From positions 56,322-120,321 of the forward strand of contig NZ_LOCM01000028.1 of assembly GCF_002887775.1 (NCBI RefSeq): a stretch of 64,000 nt of DNA. The letters run 5' to 3'. Source of the stretch: Streptococcus penaeicida. GTDB taxonomy: Bacteria > Bacillota > Bacilli > Lactobacillales > Streptococcaceae. The notes under the pieces were generated by a model. That model was not told the origin of the DNA, ran no database searches, and saw only the letters and a program-made list of their open reading frames with translations. Below are positions 50,933-58,730 of the stretch, in pieces; positions within the stretch are counted from its first letter, which is position 1, and each line of letters begins with the position of its first letter. The translations under genes were made by a program, and so were the position numbers.

Positions 50933-51403
50933 TTAATAACGTGGATAAGCAAAAAATTCAGACTCGACAAGCTCCTCTTGCCCCTTGGCAAAAGCTTGCG
51001 CGTCCCAATCCAGACCGAAATCAACCTTAGAATCATCTTCTAAGAAATCCATGAGATCGCTCTGCCCCTCAGTCGCAACATCATTGAGAAACTGCGCAAA
51101 GTACTGCAAGAATTCACGTGACAAGCCCTTCTTAGGCTCATAAGGAATAGCCACCAAGTAGTCTTCCTTATCAAATTGACTCTTCTCAGGATTGTAAAAG
51201 AGCACATAGTCCTCAAAAACAATATCCTCTTGCGATACCTCACCCTTGTCATCAATGGTTTCAACCGCCGCCTTGTTTTGAGCCTCCAAAACAAAGGTCA
51301 CTTCCACCGCATGGTTTTTCTTGTCCCAATCCATTGCGTAGTCATAATTAAAATGCTTGTCCATTTCTTCTTCAATAATTGATAAGAAGCCAAATTTAGC
51401 CAT
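50933..51403 (-). CDS. DUF3013 family protein
   Basis: Cytosolic acidic protein of 156 residues, no membrane segment. It fits the streptococcal DUF3013 family (MAKFGFLSIIEEEMDKHF, ...YFAQFLNDVATEG...) and holds its usual place before prmA. Function unknown. Confidence 0.8.
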   Translation of the reverse strand: MAKFGFLSIIEEEMDKHFNYDYAMDWDKKNHAVEVTFVLEAQNKAAVETIDDKGEVSQEDIVFEDYVLFYNPEKSQFDKEDYLVAIPYEPKKGLSREFLQYFAQFLNDVATEGQSDLMDFLEDDSKVDFGLDWDAQAFAKGQEELVESEFFAYPRY

Positions 51404-51616
51404 AAAATATACCTATTCCGTTCTAATGTACTTGACCCTATTGTAGCATAAAAGCAGTGATTTTTCTTTAGAAGTCAGCCTAAGATTGAGGTAGAAAGCA
51501 GACAAAAATGTAGGTTGACTTTCGATTTTCAATATTAGACAATTTATGAAATAAAAAGATTTGCAAAAAGCCCTAGTTTAAGTAAATATTAAAATTAAAA
51601 GTTGAGGAGAAAATCT

Positions 51617-51811
51617 ATGCCTATGTTGACAATTGAGGGCTTGCCTTCATCCAATACCATTAATCAACTAAAATTTGAAGAAATTGAAGACCAAATAGAT
51701 TATGAATTAGGGATCAAATCCTTAAAGCAATATCTAGAAAACCCAGTCAAACACTCTATTGATGATGTTATATATGAGCTAGAAAAAGAAAGTGTACTTG
51801 CTAATGATTAA
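51617..51811 (+). CDS. small acidic protein, possible antitoxin-like
   Basis: Has 64 residues from the ATG at 51617 (GAGGAG seven bases upstream; an upstream TTG at 51602 is less likely). Highly acidic and helical (LKFEEIEDQIDYEL, HSIDDVIYELEKES). The N-terminus MLTIEGLP and overall size recall RelB-type antitoxins, but no toxin gene lies next to it, so the role is open. It begins the small-gene cluster. Confidence 0.5.
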   Translation: MPMLTIEGLPSSNTINQLKFEEIEDQIDYELGIKSLKQYLENPVKHSIDDVIYELEKESVLAND

Positions 51812-52008
51812 AAATAGTATCAACCTTATAGCCCAATCCTATAGGTCTGCTATTGACCACTATTAGTAGACCTTAAAAATGTTATTACCACTACATCTAG
51901 CGCTACTATACTAAAAAACTATACTGCTTTCATTTGATTGACTTTAAGTGGGGGAAAGCTTATAATTATCTCAATTTTAAAAAATGCTTATTAGAAAGTG
52001 TGATAAAT

Positions 52009-52287
52009 ATGGCAATTATCGGACAAATCCCAGCTACAAAAATGCGTGGCTATAATTATTCAATCGCAATCAAACATACGGATCAGATTATTGAATTAGC
52101 AGAGAATCCTACTGTGATGGAGCATATAAAGATTATTTCACATGCTAAAGGAAATAATGTCTATACCGTTCTTTCTCACATCAGCGATAAAAAACTACGT
52201 GAATTGATTATGTCAGAATATAATCTTGAGCTCAACCAAGTCATTTTAACCCCATTACAAAATTCAGGTCCCCTAGGAGCAATGTAA
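52009..52287 (+). CDS. small protein, SG-x-LG-x-M family (copy 2)
   Basis: Hypothetical, 92 residues, no membrane segment. The C-terminal half (HIKIISHAKG, KLRELIMSEYNL, QVILTP, SGPLGAM) matches the membrane protein at 9662 and, more loosely, the next gene. The ATG at 52009 follows AGAAAGTGTGATAAAT, a 16-base leader repeated exactly before the gene at 52338. Function unknown. Confidence 0.6.
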   Translation: MAIIGQIPATKMRGYNYSIAIKHTDQIIELAENPTVMEHIKIISHAKGNNVYTVLSHISDKKLRELIMSEYNLELNQVILTPLQNSGPLGAM

Positions 52288-52316
52288 AACAGACACCCCA
52301 AAGGGTGTCTGTTTTC
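52288..52316 (+). terminator. terminator between the two small paralogues
   Basis: AACAGACACCC / GGGTGTCTGTT stem followed by TTC. Confidence 0.8.
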
Positions 52317-52337
52317 TTAAAAGAAAGTGTGATAAAT

Positions 52338-52619
52338 ATGATTGAAGTCAGCAATAACTTATTTACAAAATTAGGTGTGCCAGAACAATTTAAGCATCGC
52401 CTACTCATTGTCTTTAAAGATGACAATGCCAAAATTGATAATTTCCCAGAAATAGCTAAACTAAGTGACTGGACCTATACCGACCACTTGAAAGGTTATA
52501 AAGGAGAATCCACATTAAGTCTTACTCAAATCCAACAATTATTTAGGAAAGAATATGGACTAAGTAAGGAACAAGTTTCTGTTCGAGACATCAGTGGAAC
52601 ATGGGGATCCATGATATAG
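52338..52619 (+). CDS. small protein, SG-x-LG-x-M family (copy 3)
   Basis: Hypothetical, 93 residues, no membrane segment. The end of the protein (QLFRKEYGLSKEQVSVRDIS then GTWGSMI) follows the pattern of the copies at 52009 and 9662, though less closely. It has the same leader sequence as the gene at 52009, so the two genes probably arose by duplication including the ribosome site. Function unknown. Confidence 0.55.
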   Translation: MIEVSNNLFTKLGVPEQFKHRLLIVFKDDNAKIDNFPEIAKLSDWTYTDHLKGYKGESTLSLTQIQQLFRKEYGLSKEQVSVRDISGTWGSMI

Positions 52620-52771
52620 TCAACTTAAAATTGCAGATTCTAAATAAAGTAATGTATAGCCCACTAAGTTTTCATTAAAAGTATAGTCTTTTCACATTTT
52701 CCACTTTTTCATTGATTGGCTAAGCTGGTAGTGTTATCATGCACTTATCCAATAGAAATCAGGAAAAATGT

Positions 52772-52888
52772 ATGGGAATCGTAATCATTATCTTATTAGT
52801 TGTCTTTGCCTGGTCTTGGTCAAAACTAGCCAAGAATTTACAAGATGATATCGATAGGAGGAAACGTTTAGATGAAAAAAATAAGTAA
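52772..52888 (+). CDS. 38-residue membrane peptide
   Basis: ATG at 52772 with AGGA eight to ten bases upstream. One membrane segment (VIIILLVVFAWSW) is followed by a charged tail (DDIDRRKRLDEKNK). It overlaps the next tiny gene by 17 bases. Resembles phage-type or type I toxin peptides in build, but no family is recognised. Confidence 0.45.
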   Translation: MGIVIIILLVVFAWSWSKLAKNLQDDIDRRKRLDEKNK

Positions 52889-52973
52889 CGTTATTCTCTT
52901 AATCTTAATTGGATTCCTCGGTGGTATTGGTGGTTCACTTTATAAGGACCATCAGTCCCAAGGGAATGAATGA
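52872..52973 (+). CDS. 33-residue membrane peptide
   Basis: ATG at 52872 with AGGAGG ten bases upstream, inside the 3' end of the preceding gene. One Gly-rich membrane segment (VILLILIGFLGGIGGSLY) then a short polar end. The overlap suggests coupled translation with the 38-residue peptide. Confidence 0.45.
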   Translation: MKKISNVILLILIGFLGGIGGSLYKDHQSQGNE

Positions 52974-52998
52974 TTCAGTACTCCAATCAATAAGTAAT

Positions 52999-53020
52999 AG
53001 ACGCCCCTCAAAGGGCGTCT
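52999..53020. terminator. bidirectional terminator
   Basis: AGACGCCC / GGGCGTCT stem between converging small genes. Confidence 0.7.
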
Positions 53021-53021
53021 A

Positions 53022-53228
53022 TTAGTCTTTCTCTACTCTTGTAAAGGGGTGAGATTTCCCGATTAAACGAACTTTTTTATCGATATTTCCCGTCGTTGCT
53101 CGAACAAATTCTGCCTCGGTAACTTGGTGGTATTGGTGAATCAGTCCAGAAATGTATTCCACTTCCATAATCCCATCTTCCCAGCCCAGCGATTTTACCA
53201 TTCGCGCGGACACTGCTTGTCGTTTCAT
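53022..53228 (-). CDS. KTSC-domain protein
   Basis: Has 68 residues. The pattern MKRQAVSARMVKSLGWEDG, MEVEYISG and YHQVTEAEFVRA fits the KTSC domain, a small beta/alpha domain first noted at the C-terminus of some lysyl-tRNA synthetases and also found alone. Function unknown. No membrane segment. It stands alone, facing the terminator at 52999. Confidence 0.65.
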   Translation of the reverse strand: MKRQAVSARMVKSLGWEDGIMEVEYISGLIHQYHQVTEAEFVRATTGNIDKKVRLIGKSHPFTRVEKD

Positions 53229-53394
53229 AGATTTTTCTTCAATTCCTTTAATAATGACACTATTGTAGCATAAATCGGTCTCAGAAAACTATCGTTGATT
53301 AAAGATAAAAACATTTCTCATAATCAAGAACAAATCTTGAATTTCGAATAGCTTAGCAGTAAAATGACCCTATAGGTAGACTAAGGAGAAGACT

Positions 53395-53607
53395 ATGAAA
53401 AATCTCAAAACATTAAGACAAGTACAAGTTGCAAAAATTTGTCAATTCTTCATCTTATTTATAGGCATATTTTTTGTATTATTAAAAGATGCAAATTTAT
53501 CATTTTTTATCATCTTATTAACCTATTGGCTAATAGAGTGGTTTGTCCCCAAAGAATACAAAGGTACTCGTGACCTTATCAAAAAACGGTCTTCTTTCAT
53601 CAGATGA
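53395..53607 (+). CDS. 70-residue membrane protein
   Basis: AAGGAG precedes the ATG. Two membrane segments (ICQFFILFIGIFFVLL and FFIILLTYWLIEWF) and a basic C-terminus (LIKKRSS). The stop overlaps the next start as ATGA, so the two should be cotranslated. Function unknown. Confidence 0.6.
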   Translation: MKNLKTLRQVQVAKICQFFILFIGIFFVLLKDANLSFFIILLTYWLIEWFVPKEYKGTRDLIKKRSSFIR

Positions 53608-53696
53608 CACCATTTAAAGAAAATATTGTTATAAACAGTATCCTTTTCGTCTTATTAGTGATGATCATCTGGCTTAGATACCAAATCTTCCCTTAG
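53604..53696 (+). CDS. 30-residue membrane peptide coupled by ATGA overlap
   Basis: ATG at 53604 shares ATGA with the preceding stop. The peptide has a single membrane segment (SILFVLLVMIIWL) and no own ribosome site, so expression would depend on termination of the upstream gene. The overlap and size echo the pair at 52772/52872. Confidence 0.45.
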   Translation: MTPFKENIVINSILFVLLVMIIWLRYQIFP

Positions 53697-53700
53697 TCAC

Positions 53701-53733
53701 ATCCCCCTTTCCTGAAAGAAAAGGGATTTTTTG
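53701..53733 (+). terminator. intrinsic terminator
   Basis: ATCCC...TTT / AAA...GGGAT stem followed by T5, between the small-gene cluster and rarA. Confidence 0.55.
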
Positions 53734-53772
53734 ATACAATAGAGCCTAAAGAACACGATAAAGGAGGCTCTG

Positions 53773-55043
53773 ATGCCTGATAATTTAGCCTTGAGAATGC
53801 GTCCCAGAACTATTGATGAAGTCATTGGACAGGAACACCTGGTTGGACCTGGGAAGATTATTCGGCGCATGGTCGACGCAAACATGCTATCTTCAATGAT
53901 TCTATATGGACCGCCGGGAATTGGTAAAACCTCGATTGCTAGTGCGATTGCAGGGACCACTAAGTTTGCCTTCCGGACCTTCAACGCCACGACCGACACT
54001 AAAAAGCGCCTGCAAGAAATTGCTGAAGAAGCCAAGTTTTCTGGTGGTCTGGTGCTGCTCCTAGACGAGATCCATCGCCTGGACAAAACCAAACAGGACT
54101 TCCTCTTACCACTTTTGGAAAATGGTAATATCATCATGATTGGTGCCACCACCGAAAACCCCTTCTTCTCGGTTACTCCCGCTATTCGTAGCCGGGTGCA
54201 AATCTTCGAGTTGGAGCCTTTGACCAATGAGGCTATCAAAAAAGCTATCGCGACAGCTATCTCCGACAAAGAAAGAGGCTTTGCTTTTGACATCCAGCTT
54301 GATCAGGATGCTCTTGATTTTATAGCCACTGCCACAAATGGCGATCTGAGATCTGCCTATAATTCACTAGACCTGGCAGTCATGTCAACCGAACCGGATG
54401 CCAATGGTCTCCGCCATATCACTTTGGACACCGTTGAAAACAGTCTCCAACGCAGTTACATCACCATGGATAAAAATGGTGACGGCCACTATGATGTTCT
54501 CTCTGCCATGCAAAAGGCCATCCGTGGCTCCGACGTCAATGCTAGTCTCCATTACGCAGCTCGCTTGGTTGAAGCTGGCGACCTGCCAAGTTTAGCTCGA
54601 CGCTTGACCGTCATTGCCTATGAAGATATCGCTTAGCCAACCCAGACGCACAAATTCACACCGTTACGGCACTGGAAGCCGCCCAAAAGATTGGTTTTCC
54701 GGAAGCCCGAATCCTAATCGCCAACGTAGTTATTGACTTGGCTTTATCGCCAAAGTCAAACTCAGCCTACATCGCTATGGATGCTGCACTCAGCGATCTG
54801 AGAAAGTCTGGCAATCTCCCTATTCCAAGACACCTTCGCGATGGCCACTATTCCGGCAGCAAAGAACTGGGAAATGCCCAAGACTACCTTTATCCTCATG
54901 CCTACCCAGAAAAATGGGTCAAGCAGCAATACCTGCCCGATAAGTTGGTGCACAAGAACTACTTCGAGGCCAATGAGACCGGCAAGTACGAACGGGCCCT
55001 AGCCGCTAATAAGGAACGGATTGACAAACTGTCGCAATCATGA
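53773..55043 (+). CDS. rarA: recombination factor RarA/MgsA, AAA+ ATPase (single-base frame break)
   Basis: Clamp-loader-like ATPase acting at stalled replication forks. MRPRTIDEVIGQEHLVGPG is the typical start, Walker A is GPPGIGKTS, Walker B LLLDEIHRLD, and the sensor region is IGATTENPFF. The frame breaks near 54631: ATATCGCTTAG lacks one G. Restoring it gives YEDIGLANPDAQIHTVTALE, and the frame runs to 55043 with HLRDGHYSGSKELG and YPHAYPEKWV, the C-terminal tetramerisation domain. Restored length is about 423 residues, normal. Confidence 0.92.
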
Positions 55044-55124
55044 AAAAGACTGGAAACAGGCAACCGTTTCCAAAAAAATGGGATTTTAGCTTGAATTTTT
55101 CCCAAAAAGTGGTATGATAAAAGC

Positions 55125-55336
55125 ATAGAAAAACAAGAATCGCTGTGGCATACGAGTTCACATCAATGTGTTGACCGACTATTTCTTTGTATTTTCGGGA
55201 AACAAAGCATTTCTCTAGTATGCAAGCCGTATCACGCGGAAGCAACTGCAAAGAGAAATTACGTTACCCACCTGCTCATAATGTGCGGTGTCAATACAAA
55301 TCGTGAACCACCGGTGCCAATACAGCTTTCTTTTTT
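55125..55336 (+). ncRNA. ssrS: 6S RNA
   Basis: Structured, gene-free 210-base stretch between rarA and tRNA-Lys, the usual place of 6S RNA in streptococci. A promoter lies just before it (TTGAAT 55091-55096, TATGAT 55113-55118, 16 bases apart). GCTGTGGCA near the start can pair with TGCCAATACAGC near the end, and TTTCTTTTTT closes it. 6S RNA binds the housekeeping RNA polymerase holoenzyme in stationary phase. The call rests on position and end pairing, not on a covariance model. Confidence 0.7.
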
Positions 55337-55338
55337 GT

Positions 55339-55411
55339 GCCTCCTTAGCTCAGTTGGTAGAGCAGTAGACTCTTAATCTATGGGTCACAGGTTCGAGCCC
55401 TGTAGGGGGCA
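55339..55411 (+). tRNA. tRNA-Lys (anticodon CTT)
   Basis: Complete 73-base cloverleaf. Acceptor GCCTCCT / AGGGGGC, D arm GCTC...GAGC, anticodon stem GTAGA / TCTAT with loop CTCTTAA (anticodon CTT), and T arm ACAGG-TTCGAGC-CCTGT; the discriminator is A and CCA is not encoded. This tRNA gene is a well-known insertion site for mobile elements in streptococci, and an integrase gene lies 3.5 kb downstream. Confidence 0.97.
55371..55411 (+). other. probable attL core at the 3' end of tRNA-Lys
   Basis: Elements of this class recombine at the 3' end of tRNA-Lys(CTT), so the left junction of the island should lie here. I found no second copy of this tRNA end downstream within the window, so attR is probably beyond the right edge and the exact core is unknown. 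Confidence 0.5.
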
Positions 55412-55425
55412 TTAAACTATAGAAG

Positions 55426-55451
55426 AAAAAGCCTTTATTTAAAGGCTTTTT
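55426..55451 (+). terminator. terminator after tRNA-Lys
   Basis: AAAAAGCCTTT / AAAGGCTTTTT stem with T5, 15 bases after the tRNA. Confidence 0.8.
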
Positions 55452-55626
55452 CGCTTGTATTAAGAGAACTTGTCCCACCATTTGTCCCCGAAATTATTTA
55501 CTATAATTTTAAACTGATAATATATTATTTATTTTTAGCATGTAACCAAACAAGATATTAAACAAGATATACAAATTATTTATCAGATGTTTGCATGATA
55601 AGTGTAAGATACACAGTAATGTACAG

Positions 55627-57084
55627 CTATCTATTTTTTTTAAGGTTCTGATTTTCTAGAACGTATTCACTATCAGCTACACGATCTAAAAATGTTTTAT
55701 CATGTGATATTAGTATAACTGTTCCTTCATAGCCTTTTAAAAATGTTTCTAAAGCTTCAATACAAAAAACATCTAAAAAGTTAGTAGGTTCATCTAAAAT
55801 CAAAATGTTGTATCTTCCTAGAAATAATTGACATAGGACTAAACGAGTCGCCTCGCCACCACTTAATTTTTGAACACTCTTTTTTAAATCATTCCCAGTA
55901 AAACTCATAGCATATAGTACAGAACGTATTTTACTTTCTCCATAATCGCTTCTATTTTTCATAAAGTCCATTACAGTTTCATCAGTTTTAAATTGATATC
56001 CCATCTGCTCATAAGAGCCTATAACAGCCTTTGGAGAAATAGTAATTCCTTTTTCACGTTGTAATATGTGGTGAATTAATGTTGATTTCCCAGAACCATT
56101 TTTACCAGTAATAGCAATCGTTTCACCTAATGCAAATTGAAAGTTAACATTGTTTAAAAGTATCTTATTTCCTACTGTAATCGTTAATTGATCAGCCATA
56201 ATTGGAAACTTGTTATGTAACTCAAGTGTGATATTTGTTTGATGAAAACGGATAGTTTGTTCTTTTTTAGGCGCATCTATAACTTCAAGTTTTTTTACTC
56301 TTTGTTCAACAGCCTTAGCAGCACGTTGTAATGCTTTTTGAGTTGTACCCTTTGATTTTGATTCAAACATACGATTTGCTTTTACTTTAGAGTCTTTTGA
56401 TTTAGCAGAAGATTTAGCAATTTTTTCTGCTTTTTTCATTTTTTCTTCTGCTGCTTTTTCTAAACGTTTTTTTTCCTTTAAGAACTGTTCATGAGCCTGA
56501 GTTTGTTTTGATCTTTCAAGTTTCTTTTGCTCGATATATTCACTGTAATCTCCTGAATATACTTTTACTTTCCCATCATCAACTTCCCAAATTGTAGTCA
56601 CAAGTTCATCTAAAACATAACGGTCATGACTTATTAATACCAGTGCCCCATAATAGTATTTCAACTCTTCTATTAAAAATGATATACCTTCTTGGTCCAA
56701 ATGTGTAGTAGGCTCATCAATTAATAAAGATTCATAATAGTCCGTAAATAACTGTGCAAGTTTTAATCTTGTTTGTTCACCACCACTTAGCCCTTTCGAA
56801 TTCTCATCAACATGTAATTGGCTAAGTAACTTAGGATCTGTTGATATATCTTTAGGACCTTCTACCTGTTCAAAATAACCATATTCTACTTGACGCTTTA
56901 CTTTTCCAACTGTAGGTTGAATATGACCTGCAAGTAATTTTAGCAGAGTACTCTTACCAACACCATTTTTTCCAACAATACCAATTCTATCAAATTGATG
57001 AACTGCTAAACGATCTATCTCTAATACTTTTTTATCTAAATAAGTTACTTCAATTTTTTCTAATTCAAAACAAATTTGTTCCAT
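55627..57084 (-). CDS. ABC-F ribosomal protection protein, Msr-like
   Basis: Has 485 residues with two intact ATPase domains and no membrane segments. Domain 1: Walker A GKNGVGKST, signature LSGGEQTRLKLA, Walker B LLIDEPTTHLD. A long charged linker (about 195-270) carries the Lys/Glu-rich interdomain region that reaches the ribosomal exit site in antibiotic-resistance ABC-F proteins. Domain 2: GKNGSGKST, LSGGEATRLVL, ILILDEPTNFLD. Size and linker fit Msr-type proteins, which displace macrolides or related drugs; the drug spectrum cannot be read. It has its own leader peptide, overlapping the MFS stop. Confidence 0.85.
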   Translation of the reverse strand: MEQICFELEKIEVTYLDKKVLEIDRLAVHQFDRIGIVGKNGVGKSTLLKLLAGHIQPTVGKVKRQVEYGYFEQVEGPKDISTDPKLLSQLHVDENSKGLSGGEQTRLKLAQLFTDYYESLLIDEPTTHLDQEGISFLIEELKYYYGALVLISHDRYVLDELVTTIWEVDDGKVKVYSGDYSEYIEQKKLERSKQTQAHEQFLKEKKRLEKAAEEKMKKAEKIAKSSAKSKDSKVKANRMFESKSKGTTQKALQRAAKAVEQRVKKLEVIDAPKKEQTIRFHQTNITLELHNKFPIMADQLTITVGNKILLNNVNFQFALGETIAITGKNGSGKSTLIHHILQREKGITISPKAVIGSYEQMGYQFKTDETVMDFMKNRSDYGESKIRSVLYAMSFTGNDLKKSVQKLSGGEATRLVLCQLFLGRYNILILDEPTNFLDVFCIEALETFLKGYEGTVILISHDKTFLDRVADSEYVLENQNLKKNR

Positions 57085-57113
57085 TTTAGCTACCTCTCGA
57101 AATTTAGTGATTT

Positions 57114-57139
57114 CGTATCGATAGCATTTAATCGATACG
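57114..57139 (-). promoter_or_regulatory. ATCGAT hairpin in the ABC-F leader
   Basis: CGTATCGAT / ATCGATACG (perfect 9-bp arms) between the leader peptide and the ABC-F start. A second small hairpin, CGAAAT / ATTTCG, follows, just before the GAGGTA ribosome site. There is no T-run, so control would be of translation. The same ATCGAT hairpin is part of the MFS leader. Confidence 0.6.
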
Positions 57140-57144
57140 TGCCA

Positions 57145-57159
57145 TTAAACTAAGCACAT
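57145..57159 (-). CDS. possible tetrapeptide frame MCLV in the ABC-F leader
   Basis: ATGTGCTTAGTTTAA starts one base after the stop of the MQFLLFY frame. It has no ribosome site of its own, so it would depend on reinitiation. The MFS leader has a matching short frame (MSFVR) at the same place. Confidence 0.25.
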   Translation of the reverse strand: MCLV

Positions 57160-57160
57160 A

Positions 57161-57184
57161 TCAATAAAATAATAAAAACTGCAT
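57161..57184 (-). CDS. leader peptide MQFLLFY before the ABC-F gene
   Basis: ATG at 57184 with AGGAGG nine bases upstream (overlapping the MFS stop codon). It encodes MQFLLFY and stops at TGA, followed by the ATCGAT hairpin and the ABC-F gene. The twin before the MFS gene encodes MMTLLFY, with the same LLFY-stop end. This is the expected layout of a drug-sensing leader: stalling on LLFY would alter the downstream hairpins. Confidence 0.55.
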   Translation of the reverse strand: MQFLLFY

Positions 57185-57197
57185 ATTGTTTGTCCTC

Positions 57198-58391
57198 CTA
57201 TTTCACTTTTAAAGTAATAAGACCACTTAGTATTACTAATACACCAATGATTGAAAACAATATAGAAACACTAGTAAATTCAATCAGTAAACCAGATAAT
57301 GCATATCCAATTGGCGTGGCTAAAAGTGAGAGACTTGTTACAAAACTGAAAATTCTTCCTAATAATTGTGACTCAATCTCAGTTTGAATATAAGCATAGA
57401 ATGGTGCAGAAAATAAAGGTCCTGAAAATCCAACCAATCCGGACAAAATTATAAAGATAAAGAAAAGTGATGGTGAGAGAAGACCAGAGAAAAATAGTGC
57501 CAGTCCCATCAATAGCATTCCAATTGCCATTGTCTTCACTTTTTCAAATTTATCACCTATTATGCCTAACAATGAACCGCCTACTATTAAACCGATAGCA
57601 AATGCAATCTCTACTGTACCAGCTTCAACAACACCTTTCCCAAAATGATTTCTTGTCATAAGTGGGAAGTAAGTTCCAAGTGGTATGTATAGGACTGCTA
57701 CGATTGTCATAAGTATTGTAAGTTTCAACAAGATAGGATGATTAACAAGGGCATTATACCCTTCTTTCATTTCTACAAAAAAACTTGTAAGTTCAACAGA
57801 TTCAGTTTTTTGTACTTTAGGTATATTTATAAAAAGTAAAATCCCACTTGCAACTACAGCTCCAAGTATATCTAAAAGTAGTACCCATTTAATTGAGCTC
57901 ACTGAAAGAATTGACATCCCTACAGCTGGTCCTACTATATTAGAAACGGATGCTACCATTTGCCCCCAACCAGCGACCTTTGTCAATGCTTCTTCAGGGG
58001 CAAGTAAAGGAATTGATGCTTGCATTGCTGGCATATGAAAAGCAGTTGCTAATGATCTAAGTGCTAAAATCAGAATTACAAAAATGATATTAGCCTCATA
58101 GAAATGCAATATTAAAAATAAAATTAAACTACCTAGCGCAACAGTCATATCTGCTGAAATCATCAAAAACTTCCGTGAATAACGGTCTGTAATCGTGCCA
58201 GCAAAAGGTCCTACTAATGCTTGTGGTAAAAAACCTGCAAGTCCTGCTAGTGTTAGAAGCAATGGTGAACCACCAGTTTTATCAGTTAGCCACCAAATAA
58301 TACCAAATTGAACGGCCGCACTACTTAATAGTGAAAAGAATTGTCCTGTATATATTGCAAAAAACTTCTGCTTCCATTTGTTGTTTTCCAT
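57198..58391 (-). CDS. MFS drug efflux pump, Mef-like
   Basis: Has 397 residues and 12 membrane segments, starting MENNKWKQKFFAIYTGQ, which resembles the start of Mef(A)-type pumps. Motif A is DRYSRKFLMI (about 60). The ATG at 58391 is chosen because GGAGGTA lies just upstream; a longer frame from 58457 is a shadow through the attenuator. It lies 113 bases before an Msr-like ABC-F gene, the same pairing as mef–msr(D) macrolide elements. The residues that would set the drug range cannot be judged. Confidence 0.85.
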   Translation of the reverse strand: MENNKWKQKFFAIYTGQFFSLLSSAAVQFGIIWWLTDKTGGSPLLLTLAGLAGFLPQALVGPFAGTITDRYSRKFLMISADMTVALGSLILFLILHFYEANIIFVILILALRSLATAFHMPAMQASIPLLAPEEALTKVAGWGQMVASVSNIVGPAVGMSILSVSSIKWVLLLDILGAVVASGILLFINIPKVQKTESVELTSFFVEMKEGYNALVNHPILLKLTILMTIVAVLYIPLGTYFPLMTRNHFGKGVVEAGTVEIAFAIGLIVGGSLLGIIGDKFEKVKTMAIGMLLMGLALFFSGLLSPSLFFIFIILSGLVGFSGPLFSAPFYAYIQTEIESQLLGRIFSFVTSLSLLATPIGYALSGLLIEFTSVSILFSIIGVLVILSGLITLKVK

Positions 58392-58395
58392 TATA

Positions 58396-58438
58396 ATCGA
58401 TACCTCCAAAAAAATTATGTATCGATATAAATCGATAC
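58396..58438 (-). promoter_or_regulatory. intrinsic attenuator and ribosome-site-sequestering hairpin of the MFS leader
   Basis: GTATCGAT / ATCGATAC (58419-58426, 58431-58438) followed by T7 (58408-58414) makes an intrinsic terminator. A third copy of ATCGATAC (58396-58403) overlaps the ribosome site GGAGGT, so the upstream arm can instead pair there and hide the start. A further hairpin, GAGTTT / AAACTC, lies before it. Confidence 0.6.
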
Positions 58439-58446
58439 GAGTTTGT

Positions 58447-58464
58447 TTAGCGAACAAAACTCAT
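58447..58464 (-). CDS. possible pentapeptide frame MSFVR in the MFS leader
   Basis: ATGAGTTTTGTTCGCTAA begins one base after the stop of the MMTLLFY frame and ends inside the GAGTTT / AAACTC hairpin. It has no own ribosome site. Confidence 0.25.
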   Translation of the reverse strand: MSFVR

Positions 58465-58465
58465 A

Positions 58466-58489
58466 TCAATAAAAAAGTAACGTCATCAT
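58466..58489 (-). CDS. leader peptide MMTLLFY before the MFS gene
   Basis: ATG at 58489 with AAGGAG eight bases upstream. Encodes MMTLLFY-stop, matching MQFLLFY before the ABC-F gene in the LLFY end and in the following TGATATG. A 7-codon frame with a strong ribosome site 75 bases before a terminator hairpin is the classic build of an attenuator controlled by ribosome stalling. Confidence 0.55.
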   Translation of the reverse strand: MMTLLFY

Positions 58490-58620
58490 AATGATATCTC
58501 CTTATCAAATTTCAAGAGTTAAAATACACTAACTAATTAGTTTTTCCACTTGTCACTCTAATTTACATATAGTAGTTTTACTAATTACTTTAAAAGTTAG
58601 ATATTTGTGTCTTAAAGATA

Positions 58621-58649
58621 ATTATAAATAAACATTATATATATGTCAA
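58621..58649 (-). promoter_or_regulatory. sigma-70 promoter of the MFS–ABC-F operon
   Basis: TTGACA (58644-58649) and TATAAT (58621-58626) on the minus strand, 17 bases apart, a perfect consensus. It gives a leader of about 220 bases before the MFS gene, long enough for the peptide and hairpins. Confidence 0.8.
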
Positions 58650-58730
58650 AAATCAGTTGAAATCATTTTTTTCTAATGTTTATAATACGGCTAAACTTGT
58701 TCATGATTTATTCCAATCTAAAAAGTATAT

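Noticed and set aside
58391..58457. Longer start for the MFS pump (MFAKQTRIDLYRY...)
   Set aside because: Starts with TTG without a ribosome site, and runs through the attenuator hairpin; GGAGGT sits before the ATG at 58391.
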